A stretch of 32,818 nucleotides of DNA from Pseudoduganella namucuonensis (GTDB lineage: Bacteria; Pseudomonadota; Gammaproteobacteria; Burkholderiales; Burkholderiaceae_D), in the NCBI RefSeq assembly GCF_900116645.1, contig NZ_FPBO01000057.1, positions 1 to 32,818 of the forward strand. Direction: 5' to 3'. Of the stretch, positions 1 through 8,019 are shown piece by piece. The notes below the pieces were generated by a model that was given only the letters and a program-made list of their open reading frames with translations, made no database searches and was not told the origin of the DNA. A program made the position numbers and the translations under genes. Numbering within the stretch: the first letter of the stretch is position 1; each line of letters opens with the position of its first letter.

Positions 1-1
1 T

Positions 2-1612
2 CTGGACTTCGTTCCCGCCGTGCCGGGCGGCGCCTTGTTGAACAAGGTGGCCACGCTGTTCCCGGTGGACGCCAGCGGCAAGCCCACCAAGAGCAAGACC
101 GACGCCTTCCGCGGCCGCCTCGCGCCCAGCGACCTGCGCAAGCTGTACCTGCCCAGCCACGACCGGCACTACCTGGTCACCTGCGAGCTGCACTGCGACG
201 TGCCGGGCTTCCCCAGCGTGCCGCGTCAGGAAGTGTGCCAGGCCGGCTTCGTGGTGCGCCGCCGCGGCGCCGTCGTGCCGGCGGGGATGGAGGCGCAGGT
301 CGCCTCGCAGGTGCTCACGGTGCGCAAGGCCGAAGCGGACTACGCGGAATTGCTGACGCTGGACGAGACGGCCAAGCTGCACGCGCACGCGCCGGGTGAG
401 CTGGCCAATGTGCTGAAACGGCAGCAGGACCTGGCGCTGGCGGCGGCCCAGCCGGGCTGGGCGGCCCTGCTCGCGGCGCGGCGGGCGGACGTCTCCGCCA
501 AGCGCAAGGCGCTGCAGGACTGGTACGCCGCCAACAACATCGCCGTGCGTGTCGAAGGCTGGTTCTCCGACCTGGTGGACGGCAGTCCCGGCAAAAAGCT
601 CGGCCATTGGCAAACGCTGGCCGGCGACGCGCAGCGGGCCGACCCGGAGCAGGCCGGGGAAAGCGTGTTCCCCATGTATCCGCTGGTGCCGGATCCGCGC
701 GACAAGGAGCACGACGCGGCGGGCCGCACCCAGTACTACGGCTCCGTGCCCACGGCCAGCCTGACGCACGACAGCGCCGGCCATCCCCGCTTCGACGACC
801 ACAGCACCTACGAGATCGTGTGCTTCGTGCGGCGCCACAAGCCATGCTGCCCGCGCCGGAACACGGTGCCGGACTGCCGGGGCGAGGTCGTATGGGCGCC
901 CGCCACCGAGGCCTACCGCCTGGCGCCGCCGTTCGACCTGGTCGGCACGTCGAACCGGCCCATCACCATCAAGATGCCTGACTTGCGCGAACTGGCGGCG
1001 CAGGCGGCCAGCCGTCCACGCGGCAGGTTCTCGCCGGTGCGCGTGCTGCAGCCGCAGCACCTGTGCGCCAAGGTCAAGGACGGCGTGCCGCAGCCCTGCG
1101 ACGTTGGCGGCGAGGCGATCTGCTTCTTCTCGATACCGCTGATCACCATCGTGGCGCTGTTCGTGCTGAACATCTTCCTGCCCATCGTGGTGATCGTCTT
1201 CCAGCTGTGGTTCCTGCTGGTGTTCCGCTTCTGCATACCGCCGCGGATCGCGCTGGGTGCGGGAGTGGACGCCGCGCTGGCGGCCCAGCCGCCGGGCGTG
1301 GACCTGGACGCCGACCTGGGCATCGAGGTCGATGGGGTGGAGAAGACCGCCGCCGAGATCAACGCGCTGCTCAAAACCAGCCTGGCCGTGCGCATGGCCG
1401 ACGAAACCGGTGAAACCGGGAGCATCCTGGAAGGGAAACTGGCGGGCTTCTCCAACAACGCGCTGGGCGTGCTGTCGCAGAGCATGGAGGACGCGGAGCA
1501 CCTGCCCGACGATCCATCCAAAGTGCCGCCGGATCTCGACGCGGGCGCGGAACTGCAATACGAGCCGCACCGCGAGCCCGAATGGAGCGCGGCGGAGGGG
1601 AGCCGGGTATGA
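2..1612 (+). CDS. eCIS-locus protein with hydrophobic hairpin, 5' partial
   Basis: The reading frame is open from the first complete codon at nt 2, so the true start is probably left of the window; a GTG at nt 20 is the first in-frame start visible. About 536 residues can be read. The N-terminal part has a Cys/His-containing stretch (HDRHYLVTCELHCDVPGFPS) followed by a charged, probably helical region. From about nt 1118 to 1243 there are some 40 strongly hydrophobic residues broken by a proline, which looks like two membrane helices or a buried hairpin. The C-terminal ~120 residues are acidic and polar. Its stop overlaps the start of the gp25 gene (ATGA), so it belongs to the baseplate operon. 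I do not recognise a named family. By position it could be a baseplate or spike-associated component; the hydrophobic segment would also fit an envelope anchor. Both roles are inference. Confidence 0.75.
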   Translation: MDFVPAVPGGALLNKVATLFPVDASGKPTKSKTDAFRGRLAPSDLRKLYLPSHDRHYLVTCELHCDVPGFPSVPRQEVCQAGFVVRRRGAVVPAGMEAQVASQVLTVRKAEADYAELLTLDETAKLHAHAPGELANVLKRQQDLALAAAQPGWAALLAARRADVSAKRKALQDWYAANNIAVRVEGWFSDLVDGSPGKKLGHWQTLAGDAQRADPEQAGESVFPMYPLVPDPRDKEHDAAGRTQYYGSVPTASLTHDSAGHPRFDDHSTYEIVCFVRRHKPCCPRRNTVPDCRGEVVWAPATEAYRLAPPFDLVGTSNRPITIKMPDLRELAAQAASRPRGRFSPVRVLQPQHLCAKVKDGVPQPCDVGGEAICFFSIPLITIVALFVLNIFLPIVVIVFQLWFLLVFRFCIPPRIALGAGVDAALAAQPPGVDLDADLGIEVDGVEKTAAEINALLKTSLAVRMADETGETGSILEGKLAGFSNNALGVLSQSMEDAEHLPDDPSKVPPDLDAGAELQYEPHREPEWSAAEGSRV

Positions 1613-2001
1613 ACGACCAGTTCCGATTCCAGCGCCTGGGCGGCGGCCAGGGTTTGCCCTTGATCCCGCGCGACGGCCGCTTGCCGGTGGTGGCCGGGCC
1701 GGAGAAGGTCCGCCAGAGCATCTTCATCATCCTGGACACGGAGCCGGGCGAGCGCGTGATGCTGCCGGAATTCGGCTGCGGGCTGCGGCGCTTCCTCATG
1801 CATCCCAACAACGGCGCGACCCGGGCGCAGATAGAACGGGAAATCGGCCTGGCCCTGCAGCAGTGGGAGCCGCGCATCAAGGTCGCCCAGATCGACGTGA
1901 GCGGCGCCGACGATCCGGCGCTGGTGCTGGTCGAGATCCAGTACATCCATACCCTGGACGGCCGGCGCGACTCGCTGGTCTATCCCTTCTACCTGGAGTA
2001 G
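1609..2001 (+). CDS. GPW/gp25-family baseplate wedge protein (Afp9-like)
   Basis: This 130-residue protein has the size and pattern of the gp25/GpW baseplate wedge family: an N-terminal segment leading into VRQSIFIILDTEPGERVMLP, then EFGCGLRRFLMHPNN and a C-terminal strand region ending DSLVYPFYLE. In contractile tails and eCIS, gp25 (Afp9 in the antifeeding prophage) links wedge proteins to the sheath and hub and helps nucleate sheath assembly. I chose the ATG at 1609 rather than the in-frame ATG at 1582. It forms an ATGA overlap with the upstream stop and has a GGAGGGGAG ribosome-binding site just upstream, and the family's N-terminus begins near here. The baseplate J gene follows 27 nt downstream. 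Confidence 0.93.
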   Translation: MNDQFRFQRLGGGQGLPLIPRDGRLPVVAGPEKVRQSIFIILDTEPGERVMLPEFGCGLRRFLMHPNNGATRAQIEREIGLALQQWEPRIKVAQIDVSGADDPALVLVEIQYIHTLDGRRDSLVYPFYLE

Positions 2002-2028
2002 GTCCATGACATTCAGGGAGCGTGCATC

Positions 2029-4269
2029 ATGCCTTTGATCGTCCCGGTACTCGATGACCGCGGCTTCGAACAGCTGCGCAAGGAACTGGTGGACCGCATC
2101 CGCGTGTTCAACCCGGAATGGACGGACCACAACCGCAGCGATCCCGCCATCACGCTGCTGGAGCTGTTCGCCTACCTGGGCGAGGGCCTGCAGTTCCGCT
2201 TCAACCAGATTCCGGAGGCGACGCAACTGGCCTTCCTGCGCCTGCTGGACTTGCCGCTGTTGCCGGCCCGCGCGGCCACCGCGCTGCTGCGCTGCCGTAC
2301 CCAGGCCGCCGGCGGCGTCGCGGTCTACGGCGGCGACCAGGTCAAGGCCGGCAAGACGGTCTTCACCGTGCGGCACGACGCCTCGCTCTGGCCGCTGGAT
2401 TGCGTGGCGGTCGCGCGCCAGCGCCTGCTGGCCGAGGACAGCGGCGCCGCGCTGCAGGAATTCGTGCAGGGGCTGGACGAGGAGCTGCACGTGGCCGTGC
2501 AGGCCAGCATCGACGCCATCGCCGCCGCGCAGCCCGGCGTGGAACAGGTGGCCCCCTACCGCAACGCCGTGCTGGAGCCCGACGCCAGTACCCGGCCGGT
2601 CGATTTCGCCAACACCGTGGACGGCTGCGTGTGGATCGCGGTGCTGAAGGACTACCCCGAGCCGGCGTCGCCGGCCACCCATCTGCAACTGGCGCCGGGG
2701 CGCGCGCTGTCCCTGTCGCTGGGCTTCGCCCCGGCCAGCGAGTACCCGCTGCTGGAGGAAGTGCAAGCCTGCCCCGGCACGGGCGGCCGCCGCGCGCCCT
2801 CGCTGGAATGGCGCGCCAGCGCGCTGGCGCTCAAGGCCGACGGCACGCCGCGCTATCTGCCGGTGCGGGTGGCGGGCGACACCAGCGGCGGCTTCACGCA
2901 GGAGGGGGTGTTGCGGCTGGAACTGCCCGCCGACCTCGCGCAGCTTGGCGTGCCCGCCGCGCCGCCCGAACTGGCGGGCAGCGGCGAGTTCCCTCCGGTG
3001 CTGGACGACGACCGCGCCGAACGGCTGTGGTTCTGGCTGCGCGCCTGGCGTGGGGACGCGAGCCGCATCGGTCCCGTCAAGCTGTTGACCCTGAACGCGC
3101 TGGCGGTCGAACAAAGCGTCGCCGCGCTGCCCGAGCTGCTGGGCGGCGGCAATGGCCAGCCCGGCCAGCAGTTCCAGCTGTCGAACCGACCCTTGCTGCC
3201 GGACGCGCGCTATCCGGTCGAGCTGCAAGTCGAGGAATCCGGCGTGTGGGCCGACTGGCAGCAGCGGGAAGACCTGGACGCGAGCGACGCGCTGGACCGG
3301 CACTTCACCGTGGACGCGGAGGCGGGCACCGTGCATTTCGGCGAGCGCTTCCCGCAAATCGGCGAGCGGGTGCGGGTGATGAAATACCGCCACGGCGGCG
3401 GCGCCGTCGGCAACGTGCCGCCCGGCGCCATTTCCAAGTTCGGCGACCTGGCCGGGCCGCCTCCGGTCCCGCCCATGCAGCGCCCGGGGAGCGACGTAAA
3501 ACTGAGCAATCCCTTGCCGGCGCAGGGCGGCGTGGACGGCGAGAGCCTGGAGGCCGCGCTGCGCCGCATTCCGGGCGAATTGCGGCGCCGCGGCCGCGCC
3601 GTTACGCGCGACGATTTCCGCGAACTGGCGATGATGACGCCCGGTGTGGAACTGGGCCGGGCCGAGTGCCTGCCGCTGTTTCACGCGCCGGACCGCAGCA
3701 GTCCGCGCGCCGGCACGGTCAGCGTGATGGTGTGGCCCGCCAGGGACGCGGCGCATCCCAACGCCCCGGTGCCGGACCGCTACCAGTTGCGCCGCGTGTG
3801 CGAGTGGCTCGACACCAAGCGCCTGATCACCACCGAGCTGTTTGTCATTCCGCCGACCTACCGCCGCATCGCCATCGCGCTGGCCGTCAAGGTCAGGGAC
3901 GGCTATGGGCTGGACGCGGTGCGCGACTGGGTCGAACTGATCCTGCGCCAGTACCTGGCCCCTTTGCCGCCCTACGGCCCGGAAGGCGGCGGCTGGCCGC
4001 TGGGACGCCGTGTGCTGGACCGGGAACTGGAGGGTGTGGCGATGCAGGTCGAGGGCGTGGAATATGTCGAGGGGCTGCGCCTGGCCGGCTTCCAGGCCGG
4101 CGCCTGGCAGGAGCTGCAGGCCGTGCCGATGATGGCATGGGAGGTCCCCGAGGTGGCCGCCGTGTCCGTGGTGGACGAGCAGACGCCCGTTCCCGATCCC
4201 GCGCGCGGCATCGGGCCGCCGCCGACCACGCCGGCGGTGGCGGTCCCCGTGTTCAAGGAGGAGTGCTGA
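2029..4269 (+). CDS. Baseplate J-like protein (Afp11-like)
   Basis: This 746-residue protein carries the hallmarks of baseplate J/gp6-type wedge proteins as found in eCIS. The N-terminus has PEWTDHNRSDPAITLLELFA, the 'dpg..l.e..A' type opening of this family. The middle is beta-rich (VHFGERFPQIGERVRVMKYR, GGGAVGNVPPGAI). The C-terminal part has RRIPGELRRRGRAVTRDDFR, typical of J proteins ahead of the domain that contacts the next wedge protein. Its role is to form the baseplate ring that triggers sheath contraction. A GGGAG ribosome-binding site lies about 9 nt before the ATG. The next gene starts one base after the stop, so translation is probably coupled. Confidence 0.93.
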   Translation: MPLIVPVLDDRGFEQLRKELVDRIRVFNPEWTDHNRSDPAITLLELFAYLGEGLQFRFNQIPEATQLAFLRLLDLPLLPARAATALLRCRTQAAGGVAVYGGDQVKAGKTVFTVRHDASLWPLDCVAVARQRLLAEDSGAALQEFVQGLDEELHVAVQASIDAIAAAQPGVEQVAPYRNAVLEPDASTRPVDFANTVDGCVWIAVLKDYPEPASPATHLQLAPGRALSLSLGFAPASEYPLLEEVQACPGTGGRRAPSLEWRASALALKADGTPRYLPVRVAGDTSGGFTQEGVLRLELPADLAQLGVPAAPPELAGSGEFPPVLDDDRAERLWFWLRAWRGDASRIGPVKLLTLNALAVEQSVAALPELLGGGNGQPGQQFQLSNRPLLPDARYPVELQVEESGVWADWQQREDLDASDALDRHFTVDAEAGTVHFGERFPQIGERVRVMKYRHGGGAVGNVPPGAISKFGDLAGPPPVPPMQRPGSDVKLSNPLPAQGGVDGESLEAALRRIPGELRRRGRAVTRDDFRELAMMTPGVELGRAECLPLFHAPDRSSPRAGTVSVMVWPARDAAHPNAPVPDRYQLRRVCEWLDTKRLITTELFVIPPTYRRIAIALAVKVRDGYGLDAVRDWVELILRQYLAPLPPYGPEGGGWPLGRRVLDRELEGVAMQVEGVEYVEGLRLAGFQAGAWQELQAVPMMAWEVPEVAAVSVVDEQTPVPDPARGIGPPPTTPAVAVPVFKEEC

Positions 4270-4270
4270 C

Positions 4271-6433
4271 ATGCGGCTGATACCGGACAATGGAACGGTG
4301 CTGATGCGCGGCCAGCCGCACTGGCTGCGCTGCGCCTTCCAGCAGACCGCGCTGGTGGACGACATCGTCACGCTGGCGCCCGCGGGGGCGGAAGGCGGCG
4401 AGGAGCCCGGCGGCGAGGAACCGTTCACGGGCGGCTTCGCCGGCATGGCTTTCGACAGCCACTGCCGCCTGTTCCATCCGGTGCCCGGGGAAGGCCGCGT
4501 CGAGTACGTGCTGTGGGGCCGGGAAAGCAGGCTGGCGGTGCATGACACGCAGCCGCGGCCTTTCGAACTATCCGTCGCCGACGAGGTGGAGGGCGAGGAA
4601 CTGCCACAGCAACCCGTGGCGCTGGCCTGCGACGAGCGCGATTATCTCTACATCGCCGATCCCGCCGCCAAGGCGGTGTGGCTGGCCGACACCTGGCAGC
4701 AGGAAATCGCGCGCCGCGTCGATTTCCCCAGCCGCCCGCTGGACCTGGCGCGCCAGGGCGACGGCGTCTACGTGCTGCTGGACGCGCCGGGCTGGATGCG
4801 TTTGGCCCCCTGCGACGAGCCGGAGGCGCTGCCGTGGCCGGAAGAGGTGGAGGATGCGCACAGGCTGGTCGTCACCGCCGACGGCCGCGCGTTCGTCCTG
4901 TGCGACGCCGGCACGGCGGACGCCGAGGTGGTGTGTCTGCAGGAGCCGGCGCTGCGGCTGGAAACGCCGTTCTGCACCGACTTGCTGGTGGCCGAGGAGC
5001 ATGCGGAATTCGGCGCGCTGTTCGTGTTCGCGCGCCGTCCGGGGGAAGACTTCGTGCGGCGGCGCCTGAAAGGGCGCGGCTGGGCGCCGTTGACCGGACT
5101 ATACGCGCCGCAGTACGACGGCCGCGGCATCGCGCGCGCGCCCGACGGCCGCATCGCCTACTGGAGCGCGCGCGGCCCGCGGCACGCCGCGCCGGCGCGC
5201 ACACAGTACGAACGCAGCGGATGGCTGTTCGGCTTCGCGCTGGACAGCGGGCTGGATCAGAACCGCTGGGGCGCGCTGAGCGTGGAGGCCTGCATCCCGG
5301 ACGGCACCCGCATCCGGTTCCACGCGCTGACCCGGGACGATCTGGATTTCGGCGATCCCTTGCCGCGCACGCCGCCGGCCGGGCAGGACGTGGCCGAGAT
5401 CGCGCAGCCCACCGTCACGCCGCTGCCGTCCATGCTGGCCTGGCAGTACGAGGAAACCGGCTGGGAGCTGTACCGCGACGACGCCGTGCGGCTGGCCGGC
5501 CCGAAAGCGGCGCCTGGCTACGCGCGCTACGAGGCGCCGGTGCACGCGCCTCCCGGCCGCTACCTGTGGCTGGTGTTCGAGCTGACCGGCACCAAATCGA
5601 AAACGCCGCGCCTGCGCAGCGCGCGCGCCGCCTATCCCGGGCATACGCTGCTGCGGCAACTGCCGCGCACCCTGTGGCGCGACCCGGAGGCGGAGGACTT
5701 CCTGCACCGCTACCTGATGTCGCCGGCGGCCATGCTGGCCGAGTGGGGCGACGTGTCGCAGACCCGCCAGCGGCTGCTGAATCCCCGCGGCGCGCCGGCC
5801 GAAGTGCTGGACTGGCTGGCGTCCTTCCTGGGCCTGGCGATGGACCATTGCTGGTCCGAGCGCGCCCGGCGCCAGATGATAGAGGAGGCAGCGCGCCTGT
5901 TCCGGGGCCGGGGCACCTTGTGGAGCTTGCGGCGCATGCTGGAGATCCTGACCGGCGCGCAGGTGCTGATACTGGAAAAATTCCGCACCAGGGGCGGCGG
6001 CGTGATAGGCAATCCCGAGGCCACGTCGTCGCAGGCGGTGCTGGGCGTGGGCTTCCGCGTCGGCGGCGCCATCGGCGAGGTCAGCGAAGTGGGGCTGGAC
6101 GTGCCGGGCGCCGACGACGGCGGCATTCAGTTCGACCAGTACGCGCACCGCTTCACCGTCACCATCGTGGCCAGCATGAGCGAGGAGCAACTGCGCTGCG
6201 CGCGCCAGTTGGTGGAGGTCCACAAGCCCGCCCACACCATGTTCGACCTGTGCACGGCGGATGCCGGCACGCGCGTGGGTGTCGGCCTGCACATCGGCCT
6301 GGCCTCCGTGGTGGGCGACAGTTCCGGCTTCGAGCAGGCCGTGGTCGGCGACTCCGTGCTCGGCAAGGGCTACCTGCTGGGGCGCCCCGGGCTGGACCGC
6401 GGGCCGGACGGCGGACAGGGAGGCTGTCCATGA
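4271..6433 (+). CDS. Tail protein I-like baseplate protein with propeller-like N-terminus (Afp12-like)
   Basis: The protein has 720 residues. From about residue 464 to 600 it matches the P2 gpI/tail protein I pattern: LPRTLWRDPEAEDFLHRYL, then RGAPAEVLDWLASFLGLAMD, then a helix leading to RGTLWSLRRMLEILTG (RGT at residues 547-549). These proteins pair with baseplate J in wedge assembly. The first ~400 residues are extra. They contain short repeats such as PVALACDERDYLYIADPAA and PLDLARQGDGVYVLLDAP that resemble NHL-type propeller blades (family resemblance only). This is much longer than a phage gpI of about 200 residues, but long versions are usual in eCIS loci. The stop overlaps the next start (ATGA). 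The C-terminus after residue ~640 (TMFDLCTADAG...) is Gly-rich. Confidence 0.88.
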   Translation: MRLIPDNGTVLMRGQPHWLRCAFQQTALVDDIVTLAPAGAEGGEEPGGEEPFTGGFAGMAFDSHCRLFHPVPGEGRVEYVLWGRESRLAVHDTQPRPFELSVADEVEGEELPQQPVALACDERDYLYIADPAAKAVWLADTWQQEIARRVDFPSRPLDLARQGDGVYVLLDAPGWMRLAPCDEPEALPWPEEVEDAHRLVVTADGRAFVLCDAGTADAEVVCLQEPALRLETPFCTDLLVAEEHAEFGALFVFARRPGEDFVRRRLKGRGWAPLTGLYAPQYDGRGIARAPDGRIAYWSARGPRHAAPARTQYERSGWLFGFALDSGLDQNRWGALSVEACIPDGTRIRFHALTRDDLDFGDPLPRTPPAGQDVAEIAQPTVTPLPSMLAWQYEETGWELYRDDAVRLAGPKAAPGYARYEAPVHAPPGRYLWLVFELTGTKSKTPRLRSARAAYPGHTLLRQLPRTLWRDPEAEDFLHRYLMSPAAMLAEWGDVSQTRQRLLNPRGAPAEVLDWLASFLGLAMDHCWSERARRQMIEEAARLFRGRGTLWSLRRMLEILTGAQVLILEKFRTRGGGVIGNPEATSSQAVLGVGFRVGGAIGEVSEVGLDVPGADDGGIQFDQYAHRFTVTIVASMSEEQLRCARQLVEVHKPAHTMFDLCTADAGTRVGVGLHIGLASVVGDSSGFEQAVVGDSVLGKGYLLGRPGLDRGPDGGQGGCP

Positions 6434-8019
6434 TCACCTTCCATATCGCCCGCTGGAACAACACCTATCGCAGCAGGCATCCGCTGCCGGCCGGCCTGAG
6501 CGCGCAATGGGACACCGGTCTCTTGCAACTGGCCGAGGGGAACGGCCTGGCGCAAATGGGCGACAGCGATGAATGGGTGCTGGTGCGCCGCCTGGCGCTG
6601 AGCACGCGCATGAGCGCCGAGGGCAGCCAGGTGGAGGCGGGACTGGCCTGGGAGCAGGCGCTGGCGAAGTCGCTGCGGCAGGCGCTGGACGAGGGCGGCC
6701 CGAACGTCGTGCGCTACCGCGACCGGCGCGAAGCCGTGGCCGACATGGTCTACCGCGCGGCGCTGGGCGACGGCGCGCGGGCCTGGGCCTGGCGCCGCAT
6801 GGGCCTGATCAGCGACGGCGCCTTGCCGGTGACGGGGCTGCGGGCGGCGGCGTGGCGGGCGCTGACATCCGAGCGCGAAGGCATTTGGCCGTTGTTGACA
6901 AGGCTGCTGTTCGCCGAAGCCCGCTGCGGCGCGTGGACCGCGCTGATGCGCGCCTTGCCACCGGAGATGTGGCGGGACGTGCTGGGCGGCTGCCTGCAAA
7001 CCAGGCCATACACGTTGAGCCAGCCGCTGGCCACGGACGATAGCCAGCACGCGCCCGGCATGTTCGACACGCCGGGCGCCACGGCCTTGCTGTCCTGGGT
7101 CCGGTCGCAGCCCGTGCTGGCGCAACGTAACGGCGAGACGCTGGCCTTGCTGCTCGCGGCGCTCGGCCGGATACATGGCTTGCCCGCCGGCGCGGACCCC
7201 GCCGCTTCCCCCGCGGCGGTGCTGCTGGCCGCGCGCCGCATGCTGGCCGCATTCCTTCCTTTGTCCGCGCCCGCGCTGCGCCGCAAGTGGCCGCCCCGGG
7301 ACGGCCGGGATGCCGATGGCGCCCGTTACAGGAAAGCGCATGGTTCCCGTGCCCGGCCCGAGAGCGAGCCTCCCCGGGATGCGTCGGCCCCGTCGTCGCG
7401 GGCTACCGCGACGAGTTCCGAAAGCGCACGGCCGGAGCCCACCGGGCAAGGTATCACTGGCGATGACCCGCGCGCGGCGGGGCAGGGCGAGGCATCGGGC
7501 GCCGCCGAGGACATGCCCGAGCCCCCCGCCTTGCCCGACTTCGCGGAGTGGCAGCAAACGTCGTGGGCCGGCCTGCTGTTCCTGCTGCACCTGATGCCCG
7601 CCGCCGGGGTGTTGTCGCATCCCTACGTCAGCGCGGCCACGCCGGTGTTCATGTGGCGCCTGGCGCTCGCGCTGCGAGTACCCCTGGACGACGCGGCGGT
7701 CCGCGCCTTTTGCGGCGGCTGGCTGCCCGGCGCGGCAGAACGCAGCGCGCCGGGCTCGCAGTGGGCGGAGGCGGACGCGCTGGCGCGCCGCACGGTCGGC
7801 GCCTGGGAGCTATGGCTGGCTGAAAAGGCGCCCGACCTGGAATCGCCAAGGCTGGCCGCGGTCTGCCGCCGGATTGGTCGGATACGCTTCGAACCCGGCT
7901 GGATCGAGACGCATTTGCCGCTGGACGCGGCGGACGCTCGGCTGCGCCGCCTGGCGCTGGACCTGGACCCGGGCTGGCTGCCCTGGCTCGGTTGTGTCGT
8001 GAGGATCTGCTATGACTGA
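6430..8019 (+). CDS. Conserved-type eCIS protein of unknown function, DLDPGW C-terminus
   Basis: The ATG at 6430 overlaps the previous stop and gives 529 residues. The N-terminal ~280 residues look alpha-helical and Arg/Leu-rich. Residues ~290-370 are a low-complexity Pro/Ser/Glu linker. The C-terminal ~160 residues form a second folded part with hydrophobic helices (WAGLLFLLHLMPAAGVLS), ending in GWIETHLPLDAADARLRR and DLDPGWLPWLGCVVR. As I recall it, this kind of C-terminal motif recurs in the unnamed protein encoded just before the AAA+ ATPase in eCIS loci; I could not check this by search. It has no signal peptide and no recognisable catalytic motif. It overlaps the ATPase gene by 8 nt. 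A structural or assembly role is inferred from position only. Confidence 0.85.
   Translation: MITFHIARWNNTYRSRHPLPAGLSAQWDTGLLQLAEGNGLAQMGDSDEWVLVRRLALSTRMSAEGSQVEAGLAWEQALAKSLRQALDEGGPNVVRYRDRREAVADMVYRAALGDGARAWAWRRMGLISDGALPVTGLRAAAWRALTSEREGIWPLLTRLLFAEARCGAWTALMRALPPEMWRDVLGGCLQTRPYTLSQPLATDDSQHAPGMFDTPGATALLSWVRSQPVLAQRNGETLALLLAALGRIHGLPAGADPAASPAAVLLAARRMLAAFLPLSAPALRRKWPPRDGRDADGARYRKAHGSRARPESEPPRDASAPSSRATATSSESARPEPTGQGITGDDPRAAGQGEASGAAEDMPEPPALPDFAEWQQTSWAGLLFLLHLMPAAGVLSHPYVSAATPVFMWRLALALRVPLDDAAVRAFCGGWLPGAAERSAPGSQWAEADALARRTVGAWELWLAEKAPDLESPRLAAVCRRIGRIRFEPGWIETHLPLDAADARLRRLALDLDPGWLPWLGCVVRICYD

Noticed and set aside
913..4548. Long open frame on the - strand opposite the gp25, baseplate J and tail I genes
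   Set aside because: It is a shadow of high-GC coding sequence: low-complexity Arg/Ala/Gly/His composition, no family motif, and it spans several well-supported + strand genes.
4678..6429. In-frame upstream extension of the 6430-8019 gene
   Set aside because: The extension overlaps the whole tail I gene and is Arg/Gly/Ala-rich; the ATG at 6430 has the ATGA overlap typical of this operon.
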